The notes: generated by a model not told the origin, from the letters alone. DNA of 64,000 nucleotides from CAXSBA01 sp965277105 (GCA_965277105.1 OZ255710.1:682001-746000), one strand, 5' to 3'; shown: positions 26,437 through 35,864, numbered from the stretch's first letter. Numbers and translations: made by a program.

Positions 26437-26682
26437 ATGTCAAGTAAGAAAGGTAAAAGCTCAACTAGTAACGGTCGTGATAGTAATCCCAAGAACTTAG
26501 GGGTGAAAAAGTATAGTGGGGAATTGGTGAATTCAGGGATGATTATCGTCCGGCAACGAGGGACTAAATTCTTCCCCGGAGACAATGTCGGAATAGGGAA
26601 AGATCACACGTTATTTGCTAAAATCCAAGGTAAAGTAAACTTTTATACCAAAAAAAATAGAAAATACATCACTATAATCTAA
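26437..26682 (+). CDS. rpmA: Ribosomal protein bL27
   Basis: 81 residues. KKGKSSTSNGRDSNPKNLGVKKY and IIVRQRGTKFFPGDNVGIGKDHTLFAKI are diagnostic. The N-terminus, which reaches the peptidyl transferase centre, begins MSSKKG directly; the codons upstream contain a stop in frame (TAA at 26422) so no Prp-cleavable extension can be encoded. It starts one base after the prp stop. The usual neighbour obg does not follow; prpD does. Confidence 0.97.
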   Translation: MSSKKGKSSTSNGRDSNPKNLGVKKYSGELVNSGMIIVRQRGTKFFPGDNVGIGKDHTLFAKIQGKVNFYTKKNRKYITII

Positions 26683-26689
26683 TGCTAAT

Positions 26690-28204
26690 ATGAAAAAGCA
26701 TATCGTTAAGCCGGCTTATTCTAAGGAAAAGTTAGAAAAAAAAGAACAACTAGCCTGGAAGTTAGCTTCAATTGCTTGTGACAAGGCAGAAGATTTAAAA
26801 GAATGCCAAGAAATGGTTATCGATCGTATGATTGATAACGCATCAGTAGCCATTGCCTCGGTTAATCGTAGGCCTATTATTACCGCTCGCTCTATGGCCC
26901 TCCCCCATGCTTTTAATTTAAGCGAAAACCAAAAAGGTGCTAGCCTTTGGGGATTAAAAAATACTAGGGTAAGTCCCGAATGGGCTGCTTGGGCTAATGG
27001 CACCGCTGTTCGCGAATTAGATTTTCATGATACTTTTTTAGCCGCCGATTACAGTCATCCGGGAGATAACATTCCCCCTTTGTTAAGCGTTGCCCAGCAT
27101 TTATCTCTAAACGGGAAAGCTCTCATTCGTGGTGTTTTGGCCGCTTATGAAATTCAAGTTTCTTTAGTAAAGTCCATTTGCCTTCACGAATTTGCTATTG
27201 ATCACATTGCTCATTTAGGGGTAAGTATGGTGGGAGGAATAGCTTCTATGCTAGGCTTGGGTGTGGAAACTACTTATCAAGCTATCCAGCAAATTCTTCA
27301 CGTTACCGTAAGTACCAGACAATCTCGTAAAGGTGAAATATCTTCTTGGAAAGCCTATGCCCCTGCTCACGCCGGCAAACTAGCAATTGAAGCGGTTGAT
27401 CGAGCTATGCGCGGAGAAAACTCTCCTAGCCCTATTTACGAAGGGGAAGATAGTTTTATCGCCAAAATACTAGGTGGGATGGATAGTGAATATGAAATTA
27501 CTTTATTAGAGCCGGGAGAGCCTAAAAGGGCTATCTTGGAAACCTATACGAAAGAACACTCTGCTGAGTACCAATCGCAAGCCATTATTGATTTAGCTTT
27601 TTCCCTTAGACAAAAAGTAAAAGATTTCTCTGAGATAAAGGAAATTATCTTACACACTAGCCACCACACCCACAAGGTAATAGGCACTGGTGCTAACGAC
27701 CCTCAAAAAATGGACCCTAACGCCTCAAGGGAGACTTTGGATCACTCTATTATGTATATCTTAGCGGTTGCTTTAGAAGATGGCTACTGGCATCATAAGG
27801 ATTCTTACACGCCAGAACGAGCTAAAAAATCAAGCACGGTAACCTTATGGCATAAAATAAGCACAGTAGAAGAGCATTATTGGACTAATTTATACCACCA
27901 TCCGGATCCTAATAAAAAGGCTTTTGGTGGAGAGATAGAAATTATTTTAAAAAATGGCGAGATTATTAAAGAGAAAAAGTTAGTAGCCAACGCTCATCCT
28001 AACGGCGAAAGGCCCTTCCAAAGAGAAAATTATATTAAAAAATTTAAAACCCTAACCGAAGGGATCGCTGAAAGTGAGGAGCAAAATCGGTTCATTACGA
28101 CAGTAACTAATCTAAAACACCTACAAGGTAAAGATTTATACGCCCTTAATGTTTTTTTAGATGAAACAACCATTGCCTCAGGAGAAAAGGCGGGAATATT
28201 TTAA
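26690..28204 (+). CDS. prpD: 2-methylcitrate dehydratase PrpD
   Basis: 504 residues, MmgE/PrpD family. It dehydrates 2-methylcitrate to 2-methyl-cis-aconitate in propionyl-CoA degradation. Characteristic stretches are DHIAHLG near 180, WKAYAPAHAGKLAIEA near 225, the long N-terminal helical domain with WANGTAVRELDFHDT and SHPGDNIPP, and DHSIMYILAVALEDGYWHH (about 345-363). It begins 7 bases after rpmA and overlaps prpB by one base. No methylcitrate synthase (prpC) or regulator (prpR) is in the window. Confidence 0.93.
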   Translation: MKKHIVKPAYSKEKLEKKEQLAWKLASIACDKAEDLKECQEMVIDRMIDNASVAIASVNRRPIITARSMALPHAFNLSENQKGASLWGLKNTRVSPEWAAWANGTAVRELDFHDTFLAADYSHPGDNIPPLLSVAQHLSLNGKALIRGVLAAYEIQVSLVKSICLHEFAIDHIAHLGVSMVGGIASMLGLGVETTYQAIQQILHVTVSTRQSRKGEISSWKAYAPAHAGKLAIEAVDRAMRGENSPSPIYEGEDSFIAKILGGMDSEYEITLLEPGEPKRAILETYTKEHSAEYQSQAIIDLAFSLRQKVKDFSEIKEIILHTSHHTHKVIGTGANDPQKMDPNASRETLDHSIMYILAVALEDGYWHHKDSYTPERAKKSSTVTLWHKISTVEEHYWTNLYHHPDPNKKAFGGEIEIILKNGEIIKEKKLVANAHPNGERPFQRENYIKKFKTLTEGIAESEEQNRFITTVTNLKHLQGKDLYALNVFLDETTIASGEKAGIF

Positions 28205-29097
28205 TGTTCAAAGACAATAATCCCAGCGAAAAAAGAGCACAACTAAAAAAAAGAATAACTTCGGGAGAATGCCTGCGTTTTGTTGGAGCTTACTCCCCTT
28301 TAATCGCGTTATTAGTCGAAGAAATTGGCTTTGATGGGGTTTATGTTTCTGGCGGGGTAATGGCTAACGACTTAGGCCTGCCGGACATTGGTTTAACTAC
28401 CTTAGACGAAGTTTCGAAAAGGAGTTTTCAAATATCAAGAACGACTTCCCTTCCCACTTTAGTTGATGTTGATACAGGTTTTGGTGATGTGATGAACTTT
28501 GTTAGAACAGTAAAAACTTTTGAAGAACTAGGGATTTCTGCTATTCATTTAGAAGACCAAACCAACCCTAAAAGGTGTGGGCATTTGGATAATAAAGAGC
28601 TCGTACCCGCAGAAGATTTAGTAAAAAAAATAAAAGCCGGTGTCGATACAAGAAAAGACGATAATTTTTTAATCACTGCTCGCACAGATGCTCGAGGAGT
28701 AGAAGGCTTAGATCAAGCAATCGACAGAGCCAAGCGCTATGTTGATGCGGGGGCCGATGTTATTTTTCCTGAAGCCCTGCAAAATATTAAAGAATTTGAA
28801 AAATTTCGTAAGGAAGTTCCCGCTCCATTACTTGCTAATATGACTGAGTTTGGTAAAAGTGAGCTACTTACTTTTAATGAGTTAAAAAATTTAGGTTATG
28901 AAATCATCATTTATCCCGTTACTACCCAAAGGCTAGCCTTGAAAAACGTGGAAGAAGGCTTGAAAAAACTCAAAGCCGATGGTCATCAAAAAAATATCTT
29001 AGATAAAATGCAAAATCGTAAAGAATTATACTCGCTAATTGCTTACGAGAGCTATAACTTATTCGATAGCAAAATATTTAATTTTAAAATTAAGTAA
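28204..29097 (+). CDS. prpB: Methylisocitrate lyase PrpB
   Basis: 297 residues, normal length. It splits 2-methylisocitrate into pyruvate and succinate. YVSGGVMANDLGLPDIGL (about 49-66), DVDTGFGD with the Mg-binding Asp, IHLEDQTNPKRCGH with the catalytic KRCGH, and ITARTDAR identify the isocitrate lyase/PEP mutase superfamily, PrpB branch. Coupled to prpD by a one-base overlap (TAATG). Together they serve the methylcitrate cycle. Confidence 0.95.
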   Translation: MFKDNNPSEKRAQLKKRITSGECLRFVGAYSPLIALLVEEIGFDGVYVSGGVMANDLGLPDIGLTTLDEVSKRSFQISRTTSLPTLVDVDTGFGDVMNFVRTVKTFEELGISAIHLEDQTNPKRCGHLDNKELVPAEDLVKKIKAGVDTRKDDNFLITARTDARGVEGLDQAIDRAKRYVDAGADVIFPEALQNIKEFEKFRKEVPAPLLANMTEFGKSELLTFNELKNLGYEIIIYPVTTQRLALKNVEEGLKKLKADGHQKNILDKMQNRKELYSLIAYESYNLFDSKIFNFKIK

Positions 29098-29177
29098 AAA
29101 AACTTTCAATTTTTTACTACTTTTTTTCGAAAATTAAATGATTATAGAACTAAATCTATTGAAGTAAGTGTGTGCTA

Positions 29178-30197
29178 GTGAAAAAAATATTAATTATTAT
29201 TTTTAGTTGCTTTATTTTCTTGTTCTCTCAAGGAAATGATTTCCCCGAACAATTCGAAGAGTTGAATTATCTAATTGATCGAATGCAAAACTCTTTTAGT
29301 CAGTCTATTATTGACGGGGATATTCCTAACGATGTTGCTTTAACCAAACTAGCCGCTTATGGGTTTAGCGAAATTCAAGTCGAGTATATTGACAACATTA
29401 TGCAGGCAATTTTCTTAGATAAACTAGGTTTTAGGCTGATAAAAATAGATAAACTATTTAGAAATAGGGATGCCCTTTCTAATAACAAGGAAACTAAAAA
29501 AAAAGTAAAAGGAGTTGAAAACAATAAAGAATATATTGAAGTCACTAGGGAAGTAAACAGTGAAAATTATATTGAATTTTATTTTTATCGCTTTGAAAAA
29601 AGCATTTTAATTAAAGCATTTGTTCATGACGCTAAATCTTCTGAAATAGTTTGGAGTAATAGATGGTCAGTAGAAGCGAAAAAATCTAATTTTGTTTTTC
29701 ATCTTAATCAATATGTAACTCTTGCATCTTTTCCGGCTCAAACATCTATTTTTAATAGCATATCTGAAGGTATATTTTCTGAAAATAAAACAGAATACAT
29801 TTACTTGGGTTTTTTTTTAGGAGCAAGGCAAGTCGGTTTTGGTGATTATGGAATAGAAATAAAAGCAGGATACAGATTCAAATACGAAAAAACCCTTAAA
29901 ACTCTGGAAGAAGACGTTTTACTTCAAATAGGACCTAAAATCAATCTTAATCTTTTTGAATTATCTGGTTTAGATAACTATTACAACTTTAATCTTTATC
30001 TGACAATTATTGACGCTGGAGTTTTGTTAAAATCAGCCATAGTTACTGAAGATGATAATCGAAAATTATATTCTCCTAAAGTTTTAGCAAGTTCTTCTAT
30101 TGGTTTGTTTCTTACCTTTGATTCTTTTTTTATCTTAGGTTTTAGCTTTGATTACTTGCAGCTAGATTTAATTCTAAAAACAGGGTTAAGGTTTTAG
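29178..30197 (+). CDS. Secreted or outer-membrane protein of unknown function
   Basis: 339 residues from GTG at 29178; another in-frame GTG at 29172 is possible, but 29178 has the better distance to AAGTAAG. The protein has a signal peptide (VKKILIIIFSCFIFLFSQG), a helical first half (FPEQFEELNYLIDRMQNSF, then a charged region) and a beta-rich second half of alternating strands (IYLGFFLGARQVGFGDYGIEIKAGYRF to the terminal LDLILKTGLRF). Ending in an aromatic Phe after alternating strands is typical of outer-membrane beta barrels, which is inference. Convergent with the DUF3108 gene. Confidence 0.65.
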   Translation: MKKILIIIFSCFIFLFSQGNDFPEQFEELNYLIDRMQNSFSQSIIDGDIPNDVALTKLAAYGFSEIQVEYIDNIMQAIFLDKLGFRLIKIDKLFRNRDALSNNKETKKKVKGVENNKEYIEVTREVNSENYIEFYFYRFEKSILIKAFVHDAKSSEIVWSNRWSVEAKKSNFVFHLNQYVTLASFPAQTSIFNSISEGIFSENKTEYIYLGFFLGARQVGFGDYGIEIKAGYRFKYEKTLKTLEEDVLLQIGPKINLNLFELSGLDNYYNFNLYLTIIDAGVLLKSAIVTEDDNRKLYSPKVLASSSIGLFLTFDSFFILGFSFDYLQLDLILKTGLRF

Positions 30198-30201
30198 AAA
30201 A

Positions 30202-30975
30202 TTATTCTTGAGGAAAAGGGTTGGGCTCAATCAAATAAGCCTTTACCTTACCAAAAAGTAGTTTAGATTCCATTACTAGGGGGATACGATATTTGTCATC
30301 GGAGATAAATATTTCCATAGAATCTTGATCATCAATAAACCCCTTAAAATCAGTAATAGGAGCGAGCACTACGGTATCCTTTTTGCCATAAAAAGTATTT
30401 TTCTTTTCCCTTCTAACCACGTTAACTTCCAAAGGCCTAGGGTTTTCTCGAATAAAAGCATTGAGCATATACTTTTTACCAATTTCTAAGTTTTTAAAAG
30501 TTCGCATGTAAAAAAAAGCACTAACAATACTGAGCCCTCCACTAAAATCATAATCTATTTTATCACTTCTAATCAGTCGTTCGCGATTACGAGCAGTAAA
30601 AATATAATGCTTTTCATCAGGGTAAAAAAGCTGAACTCCGTTATAATACCGGTCGTTTTCACTTTTAATTTCTGTGTGTTTTAAAATTTGAAAATTACTT
30701 TCTTCAACGTAAGATATATGGCTTAAACTAAGCGTGTATAGGCTACTAGTCCAATCTTCCGTGTAGGCTATGAGTTCGAATTTAAGTTTGTTGTTGGCTA
30801 GTTTCTTCGCTTCAAACTCAGCATGCCCGCCAGTAATTCCTAGGTAGGTAATCTTAAACTTTAATTTTTCTCCTTCAATAAAAGGAAGCTTGGTTTCAAT
30901 GTTTTTTAGAGAAAATAGCAAAACCGAACTGAAAAGAGTACAAAATAAAATTTTCTTTAAATAGTTATTGAGCAT
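30202..30975 (-). CDS. DUF3108 domain protein
   Basis: 257 residues, with an N-terminal hydrophobic signal or anchor (about 8-24). PFIEGEKLKFKITYLGITGGHAEFE is the diagnostic DUF3108 opening; RNRERLIRSDKIDYDFSGGLSIVSAFFYMRTFKNL and the late DFKGFIDDQDSMEIFISDD also fit. Family members are secreted or periplasmic beta-sheet proteins of unknown role, often with signal peptides. It stands alone on the minus strand, convergent with the previous gene (4 bases between stops). Confidence 0.85.
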   Translation of the reverse strand: MLNNYLKKILFCTLFSSVLLFSLKNIETKLPFIEGEKLKFKITYLGITGGHAEFEAKKLANNKLKFELIAYTEDWTSSLYTLSLSHISYVEESNFQILKHTEIKSENDRYYNGVQLFYPDEKHYIFTARNRERLIRSDKIDYDFSGGLSIVSAFFYMRTFKNLEIGKKYMLNAFIRENPRPLEVNVVRREKKNTFYGKKDTVVLAPITDFKGFIDDQDSMEIFISDDKYRIPLVMESKLLFGKVKAYLIEPNPFPQE

Positions 30976-31134
30976 ATGATTTTTTTAGTTGTTTAATTTA
31001 TTGATAAAAAATTGAGGGACAAGCATTTATTTTTACCGTTTATTAATTATAAATATAATTATTAATTATAGAATATATTTTATATCGCTTGTTTGATTTT
31101 ATAATTTTCGTCTATAGAATAAAATAACAAAAAA

Positions 31135-31917
31135 ATGGTAGAAAGTCCAGTAAAAATTATTAAAAATCCTTCTTATTGGAATTGGGGGAATATTTATCAG
31201 TTTGCTTCCCTTGCCTCTAGCAACACCTTCCTTAAAAAAAATTTAGATAATTTCAATCCCTATGACATTATTTGGGTCTTACATCAGTGGGCCGGGAAAG
31301 GCAAGTATTCCAATAAATGGTATGGGCATAAAAACGAAAGTTTAACTTTTAGCATTGTCTTAAATGATTTTCTAAAAAACTATTCCACTTTTGCCCTTAC
31401 TCAAATAGTAGCTTTAGCGGTATCTCAGGCTTTAGAACATTGGCAAATTATTAGTTCGATAAAATTTCCTAACGACATCCTCATCAACAATCAAAAAGTA
31501 GCTGGGATATTAACCGAATCTTGCCACTCCAAAGAGCAAAAGAAATTCTTTATCGTAGGAATAGGAATAAATGTCAATTTCCAAAAAAAAAGCCAAGAAG
31601 TCATTGAGCAAAATTTTACCAGCGTTAATCAATATTCCCTGCACTCAATAGGTTTGGAAGAATTACTAGAAAAAATTCTCGGGCAAATTAAAATTCACTT
31701 GCAGTCTTGGGAAAAAAGTCAATTTAACGACTTTATCGAAAAATGGAAATTTAAGAACACCATGCTAAACAAATATGTTAAAATTACAGTAAGGGATAGC
31801 GTATTACCAAAATTTGAATTAGTTAAGGTTATTAGTATAGATAGAAATTGCGACTTAGTTGTTTTGTCTAAAAATAGTGAAGCCAAAAAAATAAGTAGCT
31901 TAGACGTTTTATACTAA
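31135..31917 (+). CDS. birA: Biotin--[acetyl-CoA-carboxylase] ligase BirA, no DNA-binding domain
   Basis: 260 residues. It activates biotin as biotinyl-AMP and transfers it to the carrier protein of carboxylases. HQWAGKGKYSNKWYG (about 49-63) corresponds to the GRGRRG biotin/ATP loop, in a divergent form; IKFPNDILINNQKVAGILTE (about 109-128) is the conserved catalytic segment. The C-terminal SH3-like cap follows (about 215-260). There is no N-terminal winged helix, so it is a monofunctional ligase that cannot repress. TATAAT lies at 31100-31105. Confidence 0.92.
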   Translation: MVESPVKIIKNPSYWNWGNIYQFASLASSNTFLKKNLDNFNPYDIIWVLHQWAGKGKYSNKWYGHKNESLTFSIVLNDFLKNYSTFALTQIVALAVSQALEHWQIISSIKFPNDILINNQKVAGILTESCHSKEQKKFFIVGIGINVNFQKKSQEVIEQNFTSVNQYSLHSIGLEELLEKILGQIKIHLQSWEKSQFNDFIEKWKFKNTMLNKYVKITVRDSVLPKFELVKVISIDRNCDLVVLSKNSEAKKISSLDVLY

Positions 31918-31932
31918 ATAAATATTTTTAAA

Positions 31933-32985
31933 TTGATTAAAAATTTTATTTTTTTATTATTTTTTGCTAACTCTTTTCTTTTTTCTTTTTCCTTTAAACA
32001 AGATGAACAGAAAGAAGAAACAATCCAAGAAATAATCGATAATGGGGTAAGTTTCGTTAATGAGGGAAATTACGACTTAGCTCTTGAGGAATTTGATACT
32101 TTAGAAAAGGAAATTCCCAATCATCCAGTTAGTTACTTTTTTAAATCAGCAACCTTATTATGGATTATGATTCATTATCGCAAGTATAATCTAGAGGGAG
32201 AATTTTTAAAATGGAATGAGTTGGGCCTTGAAAAAGCTAAAGATTTTATTAAAAAAAATAACGAAGACCCTTGGGGCTTTTTTTATTCTGCTGGACTACT
32301 AGGTTTTCGCGGTATTTACTTCTACGAATCTGGCAGTTTTTTTAAAGCTTTTTTTGATGGAATAAAAGGAGTGAATCAACTAAAAAAAGTAGAAAAAATT
32401 GACTCTAATATTACTGACGTGGGATATGGCTTAGGACTTTATAATTTTTGGAGAGGTTATTTTTTATATAAAATCTTAAGAGACCGAGAAGGAAAAGAAA
32501 ACAAAAAAAAAGGAATTGAGCAACTAATTTCCACCAGTAAGCAAGGGAAATATACTCAAGGAGAAGCTAGAAAGGCACTTATTCGTATTTACTATGAAGA
32601 AGAAAAGTATGATGAATTATTAGAAGTTGCCGCCGAAGAATTAAACTTATATCCTGATTGCTTATACTGCCAAAGGTATATTGCCGCTACTTATTTCAAG
32701 CAAAGTAGATTTGAAGCATCAATTGCCGAATTAGAAAAAATCAGAAATAGAATTGTCAGAAGTCCTTATGATAATTATTTTAGTCAAGTAGAATTAGATA
32801 TTCTTATGGCCAAAAATCTTTTTGCAATGGGAGAAGAACTTAATGCTAAAAGAGTGGCTAACCAAATAGAAACCAACCTAAAAGAAGTAACCGAACTAGA
32901 TAATGCTCATGGATTAAAAGTCTTTAAAGAAAATTTAAAATTTATAACTAAGGAATTTAAAACATTAAAAAAGAAATTGAATTAA
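31933..32985 (+). CDS. Exported TPR protein, function unknown
   Basis: 350 residues from a TTG start, with a signal peptide (MIKNFIFLLFFANSFLFSFS). TPR-like helices are visible: GVSFVNEGNYDLALEEFDTLEKEIPNHPVSYFFKSATLL near 37-75 and YDELLEVAAEELNLYPDCLYCQRYIAATYFKQSRFEASIAELE near 230-275. The middle (about 100-190, WGFFYSAGLLGFRG, GYGLYNFWRGY) matches a pattern of uncharacterised spirochaete-type TPR proteins, by impression only. It starts 15 bases after birA and 7 bases before the GGDEF gene. Confidence 0.7.
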   Translation: MIKNFIFLLFFANSFLFSFSFKQDEQKEETIQEIIDNGVSFVNEGNYDLALEEFDTLEKEIPNHPVSYFFKSATLLWIMIHYRKYNLEGEFLKWNELGLEKAKDFIKKNNEDPWGFFYSAGLLGFRGIYFYESGSFFKAFFDGIKGVNQLKKVEKIDSNITDVGYGLGLYNFWRGYFLYKILRDREGKENKKKGIEQLISTSKQGKYTQGEARKALIRIYYEEEKYDELLEVAAEELNLYPDCLYCQRYIAATYFKQSRFEASIAELEKIRNRIVRSPYDNYFSQVELDILMAKNLFAMGEELNAKRVANQIETNLKEVTELDNAHGLKVFKENLKFITKEFKTLKKKLN

Positions 32986-32992
32986 TTAATAA

Positions 32993-33889
32993 ATGAAAAA
33001 AAAATTAAAAGTTACAAATAATTTTTTTACTAAAAATTTGCCAGTAATTCAAACTCTTTTTGATAAAAGTAATCTTTTAGTTTATATAAAAAATAAAGAT
33101 GGGAAAATCATTTATAAAAATCCAGAATTTAATAATTTTCTATTGAACTTAAAAAAAACAACAGAAAACAGCGAACAATTAGAAAAATCTTTTCATAAAG
33201 ATTTAAGAGCAATAAAAAAAAAATCAAATATCACCGATATTAGAGAAAAATACATCCTTTCTTTTAAAAAAAAACTTTATTTATTAACCAATAAATCGAT
33301 TATAGAAAGTGATGATGGAGAATTATTTGGCATTATAAGCATCTCTAGAGATAGCACTGATCTAAAAAAAGAAAATGATGTTGCTCGCTATTATTCTAAA
33401 CACGATCCTTTAACGGGATTCCTTAATAAAAAGTCTTTTACTAATACCTTTCAAGAAGAGATTAGCCGAGCGATAAGAACTGATCATAAGTTAGGGCTTT
33501 TTTACATTGACTTGGATAACTTTAAGGATATTAATGATAATTACGGGCACATGCAAGGGGATTACATTTTAGTAGAAGTGACTAAAAGGCTAAGAAAAAT
33601 TTTTAGGACAACTGACCATCTTGGGAGATTTGGAGGAGATGAATTTTTTATACTCGTTACTAATATTAAAAAAAATAGTGATATTGAAAAACTATTAAAA
33701 AATTTAATTCATAAAATTAACAAAACTATTAGCGAACCAATAGCTATGGATGACGGGAAAACGGTAGTTACCGAAGTTAGCATTGGTTACTCTTATTATC
33801 CCAATAACGGCGTAGAAATTAAAACTCTCATTGAAGTTGCGGATTTAGAAATGTATAAAATGAAAAAAAGCAAAAACCTCGCTAAATAG
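32993..33889 (+). CDS. PAS-GGDEF diguanylate cyclase
   Basis: 298 residues, cytoplasmic. An N-terminal PAS domain (about 15-125; LLVYIKNKDGKIIYKNPEF, then IISISRDSTDLKKE linker) is followed by a GGDEF domain (about 135-298). The active site reads RFGGDEFF and an intact RxxD inhibitory site (RTTD) lies five residues before it, so this should be an active, product-inhibited cyclase making c-di-GMP from two GTP. The PAS ligand is unknown. No EAL domain is present. Nearest functional links in the window are the flagellar genes at both ends. Confidence 0.93.
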   Translation: MKKKLKVTNNFFTKNLPVIQTLFDKSNLLVYIKNKDGKIIYKNPEFNNFLLNLKKTTENSEQLEKSFHKDLRAIKKKSNITDIREKYILSFKKKLYLLTNKSIIESDDGELFGIISISRDSTDLKKENDVARYYSKHDPLTGFLNKKSFTNTFQEEISRAIRTDHKLGLFYIDLDNFKDINDNYGHMQGDYILVEVTKRLRKIFRTTDHLGRFGGDEFFILVTNIKKNSDIEKLLKNLIHKINKTISEPIAMDDGKTVVTEVSIGYSYYPNNGVEIKTLIEVADLEMYKMKKSKNLAK

Positions 33890-33906
33890 CTAAATAACTT
33901 ATTCCC

Positions 33907-34473
33907 ATGATTAAAACCAACCTACTAAAAAAAGGATTAATTATTAACATCAACAGTAAAAATTATAGTGTATTAGATGTTAATTTTTTAAAACCCGGGA
34001 AAGGGGGAGCTTTTTACAAAACCAAATTAAAAGAAATAATCACCCATAAAATAGTTGAAAAAACTTTTAAATCTGGGGAATTAATCGAGGCCCCAGAAAC
34101 CGAAAAAAAGAACTTAACTTTTTTATATAGCGACCATAAGGTTTTTCATTTTCATGATGAAGAGACTTTCGAGCAGTATGAATTTACTAGCGATTTCATC
34201 GACGAAAAAATTAAAAAATTTTTAAAAGAGGGAGAAACTCTCATTTTAACTTTTATTAATAACGAGCCAGTTTATTTAGAGTTTAAAAAAACTAAAATAT
34301 CTTTTAAAGTCATTGATGCCCCCCCAGCCATTAAAGGGGACAGCGTGTCTAATAGTTATCGCCCAGTAATCATTGAAACTCAAGCTGAAGTGATGACCCC
34401 ACTTTTTATTAAAGAAAACGATCTTATTTTAGTGAACGTCGAAACTGGTGAGTATTGTTCTCGAGAAAAATAA
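33907..34473 (+). CDS. efp: Elongation factor P
   Basis: 188 residues, full length. EF-P relieves ribosome stalling at polyproline. The domain I loop reads FLKPGKGGAF, with the modified Lys at K32. Domains II and III follow, ending in RPVIIETQAEVMTPLFIKENDLILVNVETGEYCSRE, the EF-P signature. No epmA/epmB or ymfI-type modification gene is near. It is followed by murD after 23 bases. Confidence 0.96.
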   Translation: MIKTNLLKKGLIININSKNYSVLDVNFLKPGKGGAFYKTKLKEIITHKIVEKTFKSGELIEAPETEKKNLTFLYSDHKVFHFHDEETFEQYEFTSDFIDEKIKKFLKEGETLILTFINNEPVYLEFKKTKISFKVIDAPPAIKGDSVSNSYRPVIIETQAEVMTPLFIKENDLILVNVETGEYCSREK

Positions 34474-34496
34474 CGATCCTCTCCTTCTTTTAAAAA

Positions 34497-35864
34497 ATGC
34501 CTTTAAAACGAGATGAATTTTGGGAAGCAAAAAGCAGAGAGAAAATTCTCGTTATTGGACTAGGGGTAACTGGGCAAGCATTAAGCAAACTACTACTTAA
34601 AAAAAAAATCACCTTTGCTATCTTAATTGACCGACCGGCAACTCCTGAAGAAAAAGAATTCCTTGAAAAAATAAAATTTCCCCTGAGTGATTTTTATGAA
34701 GGAGAAATAACTAAAAATAAAACTAATACCCTATTAAATGCAACCGATGAAATAATCATTTCTCCCGGCTTTCCTCGCCATAATCCTTTTTTGAAAAAAG
34801 CCAAAAAAAATGGGATTCCCATATTGAGTGAAATTGATTTTTTTTTTCCTCTCCTTCAAAAAAAAAAAATCATTGCTATAACCGGAACTAATGGGAAAAC
34901 AACTATCACAAAATTATGTGAGCAAATTTTAAAAACTAAATACAAAGTTTTTTGCGGAGGTAATATTGGCATTCCCTTAGGAAAAGTAGTGGATAAGATT
35001 GCTTCCTACGACGTTTTGCTTTTAGAAATCTCGAGTTATATGTTAGAGGAAATCCAGTTTTTTCACCCCCAAATAGCGGTTATCACCAACCTCGGTAAAG
35101 ACCATTTAGATCGTTATGCTAATTTTAAAAAATATCTAAAGACGAAATTTAATCTTATTCGTTATACAGAAAAAAAAGCCATCTTTATCAAAAACATTGA
35201 TGACCCTTATATTAGAAAAAGGAAAATAAAAAACTTAAACGTTATAACCGTTAGCTCCAATCAAAAAGCTGATTTTTTTATTAAGAAAAACTGGATTTAT
35301 AAAAGTAGCCAAAAAATCCTTAACCTAGAAAAATCTAAAATGATTACCCCTCCCATTAATTTACTTATAGCTACCACCATAGGCAGCATTTGCCAAGTAT
35401 CCCAATTGAAAATAAAAAAAGCAATAGAATCCAGTAAGAATTTAGAAAATCGACTAGAAAAGGTTTATCATAAAAAACATTTAATTTATAACGATTCGAA
35501 AGCGACAACCCTAGAATCGGTTATTACCGCCATCAACCTTTTGTCCTCTAAGCATGCCAAAAAAATAAGGCTTATTCTTGGTGGGAGAGGAAAAAATTTT
35601 TCTTTTAAGCAACTAAAAAAATATTCTTCTAAAATAAGCAAGTTATACTTATACGGAGAAGAAGGAGAGAAAATTCAAATTCAACTAAAAGAGTTAGAGC
35701 CCACATTTTTTTACTCCTTTGAAAAAATCACTACTTTGGCCTATCAAGAATTAACCGATCAAGAAATTTTACTACTTTCTCCTGGCTGTTCTAGTTTTGA
35801 TCAGTTTGCTAATTATGAACTGAGAGGAATTGCCTTTAAAAAAATAATTGCTTCTCTAAATTAA
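34497..35864 (+). CDS. murD: UDP-N-acetylmuramoyl-L-alanine--D-glutamate ligase MurD
   Basis: 455 residues. It adds D-Glu to UDP-MurNAc-L-Ala. The N-terminal Rossmann part has VIGLGVTGQAL, and the ATP loop GTNGKTT is at 130-136; EISSYMLEEI, NLGKDHLDRY (Mg/ATP), NDSKATTLES and LGGRGKNF follow in Mur ligase order. A T10 run (34838-34847) and an A12 run (34858-34869) lie within 35 bases of each other just before the ATP loop. The gene heads murD-ftsW-murC. Confidence 0.96.
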   Translation: MPLKRDEFWEAKSREKILVIGLGVTGQALSKLLLKKKITFAILIDRPATPEEKEFLEKIKFPLSDFYEGEITKNKTNTLLNATDEIIISPGFPRHNPFLKKAKKNGIPILSEIDFFFPLLQKKKIIAITGTNGKTTITKLCEQILKTKYKVFCGGNIGIPLGKVVDKIASYDVLLLEISSYMLEEIQFFHPQIAVITNLGKDHLDRYANFKKYLKTKFNLIRYTEKKAIFIKNIDDPYIRKRKIKNLNVITVSSNQKADFFIKKNWIYKSSQKILNLEKSKMITPPINLLIATTIGSICQVSQLKIKKAIESSKNLENRLEKVYHKKHLIYNDSKATTLESVITAINLLSSKHAKKIRLILGGRGKNFSFKQLKKYSSKISKLYLYGEEGEKIQIQLKELEPTFFYSFEKITTLAYQELTDQEILLLSPGCSSFDQFANYELRGIAFKKIIASLN

